Shown: positions 36,492 to 44,829, numbered from the stretch's first letter. The stretch is DNA of 64,000 nucleotides from Maribacter sp. BPC-D8 (GCF_035207705.1 NZ_CP128187.1:124001-188000), one strand, 5' to 3'. Program-made: numbers and translations. The notes: a model not told the origin generated them from the sequence alone.

Positions 36492-37124
36492 TTATATATG
36501 CGTAATAATTTGTTCTTTAGAATATCTAACCTTTGGGTGATTTTGGGTGTCATCTTCAGCAGATCTATAGCCTACAGCTAAAACTACTGCAGCATTTAAG
36601 CCTTTATCGGTGAGACCTAAAATTTCATTGTACTGCGCTTTGTCAAAACCTTCCATTGGGCAGGTGTCAATTTCCATTTCAGCGGCTATAGTCATTAAAT
36701 TACCTAATACAATATAGGCTTGGTTAGATGTCCAAGTGTTCTTGTAAGCATCAGGTAAATCTAACAGCGTAGATTTCATAATTTGCGAAAACCCTTCAAG
36801 ATCATCTTTAGATAGTCCTCTAATTTTCATGATGTTATTAATGTAATCATCAATCATAGTGCCGTCAAAAGTAGGCTTATTGGCTAAAACAATAACATAT
36901 GATGCATCAGTTATTTGCGATTGGTCATACGAGGCAGCTCTTAGTTTTGTTCTGGTGTCTGCATCTTCAATTACATAAATTTCATAAGGTTGTAACCCGT
37001 AAGAAGAAGCTGTTAAATTAGCAGCGTCTAATAAGGTTTCTAAATTCTCTTTGCTCACTTTTTTGGAGCTGTCGAATTTTTTAGTGGCATAACGCCAGTT
37101 TAATTTTTCTAATATTGAATTCAT
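36492..37124 (-). CDS. NAD(P)H-dependent oxidoreductase (nitroreductase family)
   Basis: 210 residues, FMN-dependent nitroreductase fold. N-terminal WRYATKKFD is the NfsB-type FMN-contact motif (R-Y-x-x-K-x-F-D), then ASSYGLQPYEI, YIVLGNLMTIAAEMEIDTCPMEGFD and a C-terminal VVLAVGYRSAEDD. It probably reduces nitro-aromatics or quinones with NAD(P)H. Nine bases separate it from marR, and control by MarR in response to a phenolic or quinone-like ligand is the obvious model. Confidence 0.9.
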   Translation of the reverse strand: MNSILEKLNWRYATKKFDSSKKVSKENLETLLDAANLTASSYGLQPYEIYVIEDADTRTKLRAASYDQSQITDASYVIVLANKPTFDGTMIDDYINNIMKIRGLSKDDLEGFSQIMKSTLLDLPDAYKNTWTSNQAYIVLGNLMTIAAEMEIDTCPMEGFDKAQYNEILGLTDKGLNAAVVLAVGYRSAEDDTQNHPKVRYSKEQIITHI

Positions 37125-37133
37125 TGGTAAAAC

Positions 37134-37580
37134 TTAAAATTTATTTAATAGTTCATTGAGTTCGTTTAATTCGGCTTCGGCGAAGTTTTTAAGTATTCTC
37201 TTCTCTGCTTCAAAAAGTATTCCATCAATTTCATTTAGCATATTTAAACCACCTTCGGTGATTACTATTTCAACCTTTCTTCTGTTTTTTAAGCAAACAG
37301 TTCTATTGACAAAACCTTTTAAAATTAATTTATCGACCAAGCGGGTAGTGTTACTCATTTTAGTAACCATGCGCTCATTTATAGTAGAAAGATTAGCAGG
37401 GTTACCGTTCTGACCTCTTAAAATTCTTAAAACATTAAACTGTTGAATTGAAATATCAAAAGGTTTAAGTACCGTTGCTATTTCTTCGTCAATTTTATTT
37501 GCAACCAATGCCATATGTATTAATGTCCGTTTTGGCAATGGCATGCTTTGGTTTGTTTTAATGATTTCTTCTACATTCAT
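37134..37580 (-). CDS. MarR family transcriptional regulator
   Basis: 148 residues with a winged helix: RILRGQNGNPANLSTINERMVTKMSNTTRLVDKLILKGFVNRTVCLKNRRKVEIVITEGG (residues about 50-110) is a typical MarR DNA-binding region, where DRR is replaced by KNRR. It is the first gene of the operon and most likely represses its own promoter, where a palindrome overlaps the expected transcription start. Confidence 0.92.
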   Translation of the reverse strand: MNVEEIIKTNQSMPLPKRTLIHMALVANKIDEEIATVLKPFDISIQQFNVLRILRGQNGNPANLSTINERMVTKMSNTTRLVDKLILKGFVNRTVCLKNRRKVEIVITEGGLNMLNEIDGILFEAEKRILKNFAEAELNELNELLNKF

Positions 37581-37585
37581 GTCGA

Positions 37586-37598
37586 TACAATAATTGTA
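37586..37598. promoter_or_regulatory. palindromic operator, probably for MarR
   Basis: TACAATAATTGTA is a perfect palindrome about a central A. It sits between the -7 element and the marR ATG, over the expected transcription start, where bound protein would block RNA polymerase. Size and symmetry fit MarR-family operators. Confidence 0.6.
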
Positions 37599-37602
37599 TA
37601 TA

Positions 37603-37610
37603 CAAATGTA
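37603..37610 (-). promoter_or_regulatory. -7 promoter element for marR-nitroreductase-yceI
   Basis: On the minus strand the bases read TACATTTG (TAnnTTTG), 22 bases before the marR ATG. A TTTA about 20 bases further upstream is an imperfect -33 box. The element is itself part of a second imperfect dyad (TACA-AA-TGTA, 37601-37610). Confidence 0.6.
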
Positions 37611-37719
37611 ATCCTATTTTAATTATCTAAATGCCTGAGTTAATTAAATATTTGTTAAAAACATATAAGACAATCAGATAAATAAAAATCGATTATTTTT
37701 ACAGCATATAATTTATACT

Positions 37720-38028
37720 ATGGCAGATTTATCACAACAAGATTGGGAAGCGCAATTAGAGAAAGATTCTAATGCAGTAATTCTCGATGTAAGAACAGAA
37801 GAAGAAGTAGAAGAGGGTATAATTCCGAATTCTATAAATATTGATATTTATAAAGGTCAAGAGTTTGTTGAAGAACTAGAGAAACTTGACAAGACAAAAA
37901 ATTATTACGTGTATTGCAGGTCTGGCGCAAGAAGCGGGCAGGCATGTACGATAATGAATAGCTTAGGTTTTGACAAGGCATTTAACCTTCAAGGTGGGTT
38001 TATGAATTGGGAAGGAGAGACTGCATAA
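37720..38028 (+). CDS. rhodanese-like domain protein
   Basis: 102 residues, a single rhodanese domain. Asp and Arg of VILDVRTEEEVEEG and the active loop YCRSGARS with the catalytic Cys are present. The six-residue loop fits sulfurtransferases. It may move sulfane sulfur; no partner is visible. It is divergent from marR and ends at a short GC-rich terminator. Confidence 0.9.
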   Translation: MADLSQQDWEAQLEKDSNAVILDVRTEEEVEEGIIPNSINIDIYKGQEFVEELEKLDKTKNYYVYCRSGARSGQACTIMNSLGFDKAFNLQGGFMNWEGETA

Positions 38029-38050
38029 TTTTATTTCTTTCAGAAAATAG

Positions 38051-38075
38051 ACCCGCTTAACGGCGGGTTTTTTAT
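38051..38075 (+). terminator. intrinsic terminator after the rhodanese gene
   Basis: Stem ACCCGC/GCGGGT with a 6-base loop, followed by a run of T interrupted by one A, 22 bases after the rhodanese stop. Confidence 0.8.
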
Positions 38076-38084
38076 TTTTATAAA

Positions 38085-39362
38085 ATGAAGGAAGATTTGC
38101 TTCATTTTATATGGAAGTATAAAAAGTATCCTGTTAACGGACTCATGTCTACATCTGGTGAAGCTGTGCATGTGGTTAAGACAGGTATGCATAATCATTT
38201 AAGTGGACCAGATTTCTTCAATGCTCAAATAGAGTTGAATGGGCAATTGTGGGCTGGTAATGTAGAGATTCATATAAAATCTTCAGACTGGTATGCGCAT
38301 CATCACCAAGATGATGCTAATTATGATAATGTAATCTTACATGTTGTTTGGGAAGACGATATCGCCGTATATAGAAAAGACGGGAGTGAAATACCAACTT
38401 TATCTTTAAAAGAATATATACCCTTAGCGTTGCTGAATAATTATCAAAGCCTTTTTGATAGTAAGAATTACCAATTCATTAATTGTGAAAACGAGTTTAA
38501 TAAGGTTGATGAGTTTATAAAGAACAATTGGTTGGATCGTTTGTTTGTAGAACGGTTAGAGCAGAAATCTATCTTTATTAAAGAGCTCTTAGATTATACT
38601 AATAATGACTGGGAGCAAGTCTTGTTCTTAATGCTTTTAAAAACTTTTGGGTCCAAAATAAATAGAGATGCATTTATTGATATCGGTAAATCAATTGATT
38701 TTTCTATAATTAGAAAACTAAATGATAAGCCACTTCAAATGGAAAGCTTGTTTTTAGGGCAGGCAAATTTATTAAGTGCGGCTATTGAAGGTGATATGTA
38801 TTATAATGAGTTGAAAAAGGAATATCAATTTTTACAACATAAGTTTAATTTGACTGCGACATACAAGTCTCCAGAGTTCTTCAGGTTGAGACCATCAAAT
38901 TTTCCTACTATTCGATTAGCTCAATTAAGCGCTATTTATTCTAAGAACAATAATTTATTTCATGTGTTGATAGAAAATGATGCCCCTAATTTTTCTGAAG
39001 TCCTAAATTCGGGAACTAGTGACTATTGGGAAACCCATTTTAATTTTGGTAAAATTTCAAAAAAGAGCAAAAAGGGAATATCAAATTCATTTTTAGACCT
39101 TTTGATGATAAATACTATAATTCCTTTGAAGTTTGCGTACAGCCGATATAAAGGTGGTTTAGAGAATGAGAAGTTTCTAAAGATGATGTCAGAAATTAAA
39201 AAAGAAGAAAACAGTATTATAGCTAACTTTGGTAAATTGGGTACAGCTATTAAAAGTGCAAAAGATTCTCAAACATATCTACAGCTGTATACAAATTATT
39301 GCGCAAAAGACAAATGTTTAGATTGTGCTGTAGGAGCTTCTTTAATGAATATAAAAGTCTAA
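38085..39362 (+). CDS. DUF2851 family protein
   Basis: 425 residues. The N-terminal half matches the Bacteroidota DUF2851 family: LHFIWKYKKYP...GEAVHVVKTGMHNHLSGPDFFNAQIELNGQLWAGNVEIHIKSSDWYAHHHQDDANYDNVILHVVWEDD. The D-F-x-N-A-x-I then G-N-V-E-I-H-x-x-x-S-x-W pattern looks like a metal-dependent nuclease core (E-x-K-like spacing), but this is only a resemblance. A C-terminal Cys-rich motif CAKDKCLDC could bind metal. The function is unknown. Confidence 0.8.
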   Translation: MKEDLLHFIWKYKKYPVNGLMSTSGEAVHVVKTGMHNHLSGPDFFNAQIELNGQLWAGNVEIHIKSSDWYAHHHQDDANYDNVILHVVWEDDIAVYRKDGSEIPTLSLKEYIPLALLNNYQSLFDSKNYQFINCENEFNKVDEFIKNNWLDRLFVERLEQKSIFIKELLDYTNNDWEQVLFLMLLKTFGSKINRDAFIDIGKSIDFSIIRKLNDKPLQMESLFLGQANLLSAAIEGDMYYNELKKEYQFLQHKFNLTATYKSPEFFRLRPSNFPTIRLAQLSAIYSKNNNLFHVLIENDAPNFSEVLNSGTSDYWETHFNFGKISKKSKKGISNSFLDLLMINTIIPLKFAYSRYKGGLENEKFLKMMSEIKKEENSIIANFGKLGTAIKSAKDSQTYLQLYTNYCAKDKCLDCAVGASLMNIKV

Positions 39363-39373
39363 TTTTATACCCC

Positions 39374-39601
39374 ATGAACGTATTCTATAAATTACTGCAC
39401 TATTTTCAGAAGCGAGGGTATGAGGTTTGTGGTAGAATTGCTGAACGTTTAGGTATACGTGCTAGAGTAGTAAGAACATCGTTTATTTATCTCACTTTTG
39501 TAACTGTAGGCTTCGGGTTCGCGCTTTACTTATTTTTGGCTTTCTGGTTAAGAATAAAAGATTTGATTTATACGAAACGAAATTCTGTTTTTGATTTGTA
39601 A
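39374..39601 (+). CDS. PspC domain protein
   Basis: 75 residues from the ATG at 39374; a longer reading from 39299 overlaps the previous gene. The sequence GIRARVVRTSFIYLTFVTVGFGFALYLFLAFWLRIKD is the PspC domain (a short basic helix then one to two membrane helices). PspC proteins take part in membrane-stress responses; here the domain stands alone. It ends three bases before the channel gene and is probably co-transcribed with it. Confidence 0.8.
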   Translation: MNVFYKLLHYFQKRGYEVCGRIAERLGIRARVVRTSFIYLTFVTVGFGFALYLFLAFWLRIKDLIYTKRNSVFDL

Positions 39602-39604
39602 TAT

Positions 39605-40612
39605 ATGATGCAATTATTTCGGTCTAAAATTTATTTGGCATTGGCGTTAATGCTAATGGTTTTGACTTTTGGTGTGCTCGGTTATAGAATTGTTGCCGAC
39701 TATTCTTGGGTCGATGCTTTTTATATGACCATAATTACAGTAACCACCGTAGGTTTTTCAGAGGTTAGGCCAATGGGACCTGAAGGAAAGATATTTACAA
39801 TTATTCTTATTGTTACAAGTGTATTTATAGTTGGTTTCGCTATATCAATCGTTACCGAATACCTACTCTCAAGAAATTCAGTAGAACTGCTAAAAAAGAA
39901 AAAAATGAAGAATGCCATCGCAAATTTAAATCAGCATGTAATCGTCTGTGGCTTTGGTCGAAATGGCATGCAGGCAGCAGAGCGGCTAAAAGCATATAAA
40001 AGACCATTTGTAGTTATTGAAAAAGATAAAGAGGTAATAGAACGATATGAAGAAGATGTTTTATTTATCGAAGGTGATGCAAATGATGATGATGTGTTAT
40101 TGGAAGCTGGTATTGAGAGGTCTAAGTATTTAATTGCCACCTTGCCAGATGATGCTGCAAATTTATTTGTTGTTTTGTCAGCCAGACAAATGAAAAAAAA
40201 TCTTTTTATCATTAGTAGGGCATCATTAGTTAATTCTCAGAAAAAATTAATCTTGGCAGGAGCAAATAAAGTTATCATGCCAGATAAAATTGGAGGTGAT
40301 CATATGGCATCATTGGTAGTTATGCCAGATCTTATCACATTTATGGATAAGCTTTCGATGGAAGGCGAACATACGACTAATTTAGAAGAAGTGGCTATTG
40401 AAGATTTTGCCAATCAGATAGACTGTAATTCGTTGAGGGATCTAGATTTACGAAGAAAAACCGGGTGTACAATTATAGGTTACATTTCTCCTGATGGTGA
40501 CTACACCATAAACCCAGAAGCAGATATGAAACTACAGCCTAAAAGTAAGGTCATAGTATTGGGCAGACCTGAGCAAATAAAGAAATTGAACGAAATGTTC
40601 AATATTGAATAA
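39605..40612 (+). CDS. potassium channel / NAD-binding RCK protein
   Basis: 335 residues: two membrane helices (about 10-30 and 63-86) with a pore loop between them, then an RCK (TrkA-N) domain starting HVIVCGFGRNGMQAAERL (G-x-G-x-x-G) and a TrkA-C-like end (residues about 250-335). The pore reads TVTTVGFSEV (residues 45-54); the usual filter is T-V-G-Y-G or T-V-G-F-G, so Ser52 replaces the last Gly. It should be a gated K+ channel or a relative with altered selectivity. Confidence 0.85.
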   Translation: MMQLFRSKIYLALALMLMVLTFGVLGYRIVADYSWVDAFYMTIITVTTVGFSEVRPMGPEGKIFTIILIVTSVFIVGFAISIVTEYLLSRNSVELLKKKKMKNAIANLNQHVIVCGFGRNGMQAAERLKAYKRPFVVIEKDKEVIERYEEDVLFIEGDANDDDVLLEAGIERSKYLIATLPDDAANLFVVLSARQMKKNLFIISRASLVNSQKKLILAGANKVIMPDKIGGDHMASLVVMPDLITFMDKLSMEGEHTTNLEEVAIEDFANQIDCNSLRDLDLRRKTGCTIIGYISPDGDYTINPEADMKLQPKSKVIVLGRPEQIKKLNEMFNIE

Positions 40613-40636
40613 TGATCTTTCTATCGTTTATATTTG
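40605..40636 (+). promoter_or_regulatory. promoter for the AGCS symporter gene
   Basis: TTG at 40605-40607 and TATATTTG at 40629-40636 (perfect TAnnTTTG) are 21 bases apart. The 5' leader would be about 60 bases; I see no riboswitch-like structure in it. Confidence 0.6.
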
Positions 40637-40701
40637 ATTGCATCCATTATTTTTAGGATATTGCTAGACTAACTAACTAATTCAAAATAAATTTTAAACT
40701 T

Positions 40702-42390
40702 ATGAAGTATAAACTTCTAACCCTGTTTACCTTTTTATTTCCCTTTTTAATTTTTTCTCAAGAAGTAGGATTAGATCAACAAATAGATCAAGCCTTTAAG
40801 CCTATTTCAGATTTCTTCTCAGCAGTTATTTTCTTCAATGTTTGGCACGATCCAGATATACCATTTGTATTGGTATTATTGGTAGGTAGTGCTTTGTTTT
40901 TTACTATATATTTTGGTTTTCCTAACGTTAGATTTTTTGGTAAAGCCATAAATACAGTTCGAGGTAAATATGAAGATATTGAAAAACATGGTGCTCAAAA
41001 TCTTTATGGTGAAGATGGTGTTGCTCAGGGTCAAGATTTATCAAATGTTGATATTGAAGACCATCTTGTAAGTATGGAAAATGACCTTGCCGTTAGTGGT
41101 GATATCATTGATACTATTAGAGATGAAAGTACTGATGGTGAGGTGAGTCATTTTCAAGCATTGGCAACTGCAGTTTCTGGTACAGTAGGTAATGGTAACA
41201 TAGCAGGTGTTGCATTAGCAATTGCACTTGGTGGTCCAGGAGCTACTTTTTGGATGATTGTTTGCGGTCTTCTTGGTATGTCAACAAAATTTGTTGAATG
41301 TACACTAGGGGTTCAGTATAGAGATGTAGGTGAAGATGGTACTGTTTATGGCGGACCTATGTACTATATAAGTAAAGGTTTAAAAGAAAAAGGTTTTAAA
41401 AACTTAGGTAAAGTAGCGGCAGTTATTTTTGCCATTTTTTGTATTGGAGGCTCTTTTGGAGGTGGTAACGCAGCTCAATCTAATCAAGCGACAATTGTTA
41501 TAAAAGAACTTTTTAACTGGCAAAGTACTGCGGCCGGCGCAATAGTGGGTGTTGTGTTAGCTATTCTTGTTGGTGTGATTATAATTGGAGGTATAAAACG
41601 TATAGCTCAAGTAACTGAAAAAGTAGTTCCATTTATGGCTATAATGTATGTTGTTGCTTGTTTATATATTATTATAAGTAACTATACATTAGTAGATGAC
41701 GCTATAGCTTTAATTGTTGATGAAGCATTTAAGCCGACTGCGATAGGTGTTGGTAGTCTTATAGGCGTATTATTGGTAGGTTTTAAAAGAGCGGCATTCT
41801 CAAATGAAGCTGGTGCAGGTTCTGCTTCAATTGCGCACTCTGCTGTTAGAACAAAATATTCTGCCTCTGAAGGTTTAGTAGCTTTATTAGAGCCGTTTAT
41901 TGATACTGTAGTTATCTGTTCAATGACAGCTATAGTTATTATAATCTTTAATTTTGGTGGAGCATTCACTTATGGTGGTGATGGTACTGGTTCAGTTTTA
42001 ATTGATGGTGTAGCTTATGAAGGTGCAGGTATTACAGCTGTAGCTTTCGCGGAATACATTCCTTACTCAAACGTATTTTTGACTATCGCTGTTGTATTAT
42101 TTGCAGTGTCTACAATGATATCTTGGTCTTATTACGGATTACAGTCTTGGAAATATTTGTTCGGAAGAGGTAAAACGGCTGATATCGTTTATAAGTTGTT
42201 GTTTCTTACGTTTATTGTTATTGGCGCAGCAGCAAGTATGAAGTCTATTTGGGATTTCTCAGATGCAATGATATTTGCAATGGTATTCCCTAATATGGTA
42301 GGTCTGTTCTTCTTGTTCCCAGTAGTGAAAAAGCAATTGACTAGATACTTAGATGCTATCAAACTAAAATATGATGCTATAGATAATTAA
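40702..42390 (+). CDS. alanine/glycine:cation symporter (AGCS family)
   Basis: 562 residues with about ten hydrophobic helices and a signal-like N-terminus. AGCS blocks are visible: TAVSGTVGNGNIAGVALAIALGGPGATFWMI (residues about 152-182; substrate-binding loop), KFVECTLGVQYR, GGPMYYI, and GFKRAAFSNEAGAGSASIAHSA, the family signature. It imports alanine or glycine with Na+ or H+. An insert of about 60 residues (residues 95-150) precedes the first conserved block; this is common in Bacteroidota. Confidence 0.92.
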   Translation: MKYKLLTLFTFLFPFLIFSQEVGLDQQIDQAFKPISDFFSAVIFFNVWHDPDIPFVLVLLVGSALFFTIYFGFPNVRFFGKAINTVRGKYEDIEKHGAQNLYGEDGVAQGQDLSNVDIEDHLVSMENDLAVSGDIIDTIRDESTDGEVSHFQALATAVSGTVGNGNIAGVALAIALGGPGATFWMIVCGLLGMSTKFVECTLGVQYRDVGEDGTVYGGPMYYISKGLKEKGFKNLGKVAAVIFAIFCIGGSFGGGNAAQSNQATIVIKELFNWQSTAAGAIVGVVLAILVGVIIIGGIKRIAQVTEKVVPFMAIMYVVACLYIIISNYTLVDDAIALIVDEAFKPTAIGVGSLIGVLLVGFKRAAFSNEAGAGSASIAHSAVRTKYSASEGLVALLEPFIDTVVICSMTAIVIIIFNFGGAFTYGGDGTGSVLIDGVAYEGAGITAVAFAEYIPYSNVFLTIAVVLFAVSTMISWSYYGLQSWKYLFGRGKTADIVYKLLFLTFIVIGAAASMKSIWDFSDAMIFAMVFPNMVGLFFLFPVVKKQLTRYLDAIKLKYDAIDN

Positions 42391-42398
42391 GTTTTAAT

Positions 42399-43268
42399 AT
42401 GACTTCATTTAAATCCCACTTCAAGTTCAATAAGCAAGAACGAAGTGGGATTTTCTTTTTATTATTTTTTATAATTAGTGTTCAGTTGGGGTATTATCTG
42501 TACCAATCTAATACAGAAAATCAACCTTCACCAATACAGCATGATGCGGTTGTACAAGCTGAAATAGATTCCTTGAAAGCTATAAGTCTAAAAATGGATA
42601 CAGTTCGTGTGTATCCATTTAATCCGAATTTCATTACCGATTTTAAGGGCTATACACTTGGTATGTCGGTTGAAGAAATAGATAGATTACATGATATTAG
42701 AAAGAAAGATGAATTTGTTAATTCTGCAATAGAATTTCAAAACGTCACAAAAGTTTCCGACTCGTTACTTAATACGATCTCTCCATATTTTAAGTTTCCA
42801 GCCTGGACTCAAAATAGAAAAACTAAACCTTCAAATACATCAACGTCTAGTTATAAGGCTAAGAAAGTTATTTGGAAAGATTTGAATACAGCAACGGCCG
42901 AAGATTTAAAAAAGATTAGTGGAATAGGGGAGAAGTTATCCGCTAGAATAATAAAATTTAGAGACCGCTTGGGTGGCTTTTTAATAGATGACCAATTATA
43001 TGATGTTTATGGGCTCGAGGCAGATGTTGTTGAAAGAGCTTTAAAGCAGTTTAAGATAATAACGAAGCCAGATATTGTAAAAATAAATGTAAATACCGCA
43101 ACGGCAGAAGAATTGTCTAAATTGATATATCTGCAAAAACACGTCGCTGAGAGCATAGTAAATTATCGTAATCTCAACGGAAGTATCAATTCTTTGAACG
43201 AATTAGTAAAAATTGAGGAATTTCCGGCAGAGCGTATTAATAGAATTGCTTTATATTTGTCATTATAA
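42399..43268 (+). CDS. helix-hairpin-helix (ComEA-like) membrane protein
   Basis: 289 residues. A membrane segment (residues 18-35, SGIFFLLFFIISVQLGYY) anchors the protein. Two clear HhH modules follow: DLNTATAEDLKKISGIGEKLSARIIKFRDRLGGF (about 165-198) and NVNTATAEELSKLIYLQKHVAESIVNYRNLNG (about 229-260). HhH motifs bind double-stranded DNA without sequence preference, as in competence protein ComEA. The first 20 codons also form a perfect terminator hairpin for the upstream symporter gene. Confidence 0.85.
   Translation: MTSFKSHFKFNKQERSGIFFLLFFIISVQLGYYLYQSNTENQPSPIQHDAVVQAEIDSLKAISLKMDTVRVYPFNPNFITDFKGYTLGMSVEEIDRLHDIRKKDEFVNSAIEFQNVTKVSDSLLNTISPYFKFPAWTQNRKTKPSNTSTSSYKAKKVIWKDLNTATAEDLKKISGIGEKLSARIIKFRDRLGGFLIDDQLYDVYGLEADVVERALKQFKIITKPDIVKINVNTATAEELSKLIYLQKHVAESIVNYRNLNGSINSLNELVKIEEFPAERINRIALYLSL
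42411..42465 (+). terminator. intrinsic terminator inside the coding start of the HhH gene
   Basis: AAATCCCACTTC (42411-42422) and GAAGTGGGATTT (42442-42453) form a perfect 12-bp stem, extended by GTTC/GAAC (42425-42428, 42438-42441), with a 9-base loop and followed by TCTTTTTATTATTTTTT. It sits 20 bases after the symporter stop but lies within codons 5-24 of the next gene. Confidence 0.85.
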
Positions 43269-43278
43269 AAAAAACGCT

Positions 43279-44448
43279 ATGCAAAGTATGTACTTCACAG
43301 AAGAACATCAATTATTTAGGAACAGCCTAAAAGATTTTTTACAGAAAGAAGTAGTTCCTTATATTGATAAATGGGAAGAAACTGGAACAATAGAAAGGTT
43401 CATTTGGAAGAAATTCGGTGATATGGGCTATTTCGGTCTATTAACTCCTGAAGAAGATGGTGGTCTTGGTCTTGATCTTTTTTATACTATTATTTTTTTA
43501 GAAGAATTACAAAAGGTGAATTCTGGTGGTTTCGCAGCTGCAATGTGGGCTCATGCATACTTGGCAATGACACATTTAAATAAAGAAGCGGATTCTTTCT
43601 TAAAGGAGAAGTACTTACGACCTAGTGTAGACGGCGATAAAATTGGTTGTCTTTGTATATCAGAACCTTTTGGCGGTAGTGATGTTGCTGCTATGAGAAC
43701 CACTGCTGTAAAGCAAGGTGATCATTATGTGTTGAATGGTTCAAAAACATTTATTACCAATGGTGTATATGCTGATTACATGATTGTGGCGGCAAAAACA
43801 AATCCTGAGTTAGGCAATAAGGGTATCAGTATTTTCGCAGTAGACAGAAATAGTGAAGGTGTAACTGCAAATAAATTGAATAAACTAGGTTGGAGAGCAT
43901 CAGATACTGCCGAGTTGGCATTTGATAATGTAAAAATACCTGCAGAGAACCTTATGGGTGATGAAAACATGGGTTTTTCATATATAATGGAGCATTTCTC
44001 ATTAGAACGATTGATAATGGGTGTTAATGCTCATGCAAGGTCAGAGCATGTTTTAGACTATGCTTTAAATTATATGTCAGAAAGAGAGGCTTTTGGTAAG
44101 TCTATCAATCAATTTCAGGCATTAAGACATAGAGTCGTAGATCTTCATGCAGATATAGATATGTGTAAAGAGTATAACTACTCTGTAGCTTACCGCTTAG
44201 ATAAGGGGCAGTATGTAGTTAAAGAAGCTACAATCTCTAAATTAAAATCAACTAAGGTTGCAGACGAGGTTGCTTACGAATGTTTACAGTTTTTAGGTGG
44301 TTACGGTTATATTGAAGATTACCCGATGGCACGTAACTTTAGAGATAGTAGATTAGGACCTATTGGTGGTGGAACATCAGAAATATTGAGAGAAATTATT
44401 TCTAAAATTATTATAGATAAGAAAGAATATAAGCCAGCTACAGTATAG
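43279..44448 (+). CDS. acyl-CoA dehydrogenase
   Basis: 389 residues from the ATG at 43279 (MQSMYFTEEHQLFR); the longer reading from 43213 overlaps the HhH gene. Family motifs are CLCISEPFGGSDVAAMRTTA (FAD/substrate region, residues about 130-148), FSLERLIMGVNAHARSEHVLDYA, and the C-terminal FLGGYGYIEDYPMARNFRDSRLGPIGGGTSEI, where GGGTSEI replaces the usual end and the catalytic Glu lies in the G-Y-(I/L)-E-x-x-x-x loop. It probably oxidises a branched or medium-chain acyl-CoA. Confidence 0.92.
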   Translation: MQSMYFTEEHQLFRNSLKDFLQKEVVPYIDKWEETGTIERFIWKKFGDMGYFGLLTPEEDGGLGLDLFYTIIFLEELQKVNSGGFAAAMWAHAYLAMTHLNKEADSFLKEKYLRPSVDGDKIGCLCISEPFGGSDVAAMRTTAVKQGDHYVLNGSKTFITNGVYADYMIVAAKTNPELGNKGISIFAVDRNSEGVTANKLNKLGWRASDTAELAFDNVKIPAENLMGDENMGFSYIMEHFSLERLIMGVNAHARSEHVLDYALNYMSEREAFGKSINQFQALRHRVVDLHADIDMCKEYNYSVAYRLDKGQYVVKEATISKLKSTKVADEVAYECLQFLGGYGYIEDYPMARNFRDSRLGPIGGGTSEILREIISKIIIDKKEYKPATV

Positions 44449-44484
44449 TTAGCTTAATTAAAATTTTAAAAATCAGTTTAAAGG

Positions 44485-44514
44485 TTGCCTGTTTCAATAT
44501 AGTTGTTATATTTG
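44485..44514 (+). promoter_or_regulatory. promoter for rpsU
   Basis: TTG at 44485-44487 and TATATTTG at 44507-44514 (perfect TAnnTTTG) with a 19-base spacer; the expected start is around 44518, giving a leader of about 30 bases that contains the Shine-Dalgarno. Confidence 0.75.
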
Positions 44515-44530
44515 CAGCCTTAATCACAAA

Positions 44531-44540
44531 AGAGAGGAGG
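44531..44540 (+). promoter_or_regulatory. strong Shine-Dalgarno of rpsU
   Basis: AGAGAGGAGG lies 8 bases before the rpsU ATG. This is the most complete Shine-Dalgarno in the window; other starts nearby have A/T-rich leaders. In Flavobacterium, bS21 helps hide the anti-Shine-Dalgarno, and a strong site on its own mRNA allows self-regulation. Confidence 0.85.
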
Positions 44541-44548
44541 TTTAGCCC

Positions 44549-44743
44549 ATGTTAATAATACCAGTAAAAGAAGGAGAAAACATCGATAGAGCTTTAAAGC
44601 GTTTCAAACGTAAGTTCGATAAGACAGGTACAATGAGACAGTTACGTAAGCGTCAACAGTTTAATAAGCCGTCAGTTGTTCGTAGAGCACAGATACAAAA
44701 AGCAGAGTACATTCAAGGTCTTAGAGATCAAGAAGAAATCTAA
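44549..44743 (+). CDS. rpsU: 30S ribosomal protein bS21
   Basis: 64 residues: MLIIPVKEGENIDRALKRFKRKF... is the bS21 signature, rich in Arg/Lys. Tyr54, in KAEYIQG, matches the tyrosine that stacks on the anti-Shine-Dalgarno end of 16S rRNA in the Bacteroidota ribosome. The strong Shine-Dalgarno, its own promoter and a terminator right after make rpsU an independent unit, which fits self-limited translation: when bS21 is scarce, ribosomes with an exposed anti-Shine-Dalgarno select this mRNA. Confidence 0.97.
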   Translation: MLIIPVKEGENIDRALKRFKRKFDKTGTMRQLRKRQQFNKPSVVRRAQIQKAEYIQGLRDQEEI

Positions 44744-44760
44744 ATTTTGTTTTATAAAAT

Positions 44761-44790
44761 AAAAATCCCGCAAATTGCGGGATTTTTTTT
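44761..44790 (+). terminator. intrinsic terminator after rpsU
   Basis: Stem AATCCCGCAA/TTGCGGGATT with a very short loop, followed by eight T. Confidence 0.88.
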
Positions 44791-44829
44791 GCTCAAATCT
44801 CAACAGACCTAAAACTTTGATACCTTTAG

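Noticed and set aside
40637..40701. Riboswitch in the symporter leader
   Set aside because: The leader is only about 60 bases, and I found no glycine-riboswitch-like or other recognisable fold.
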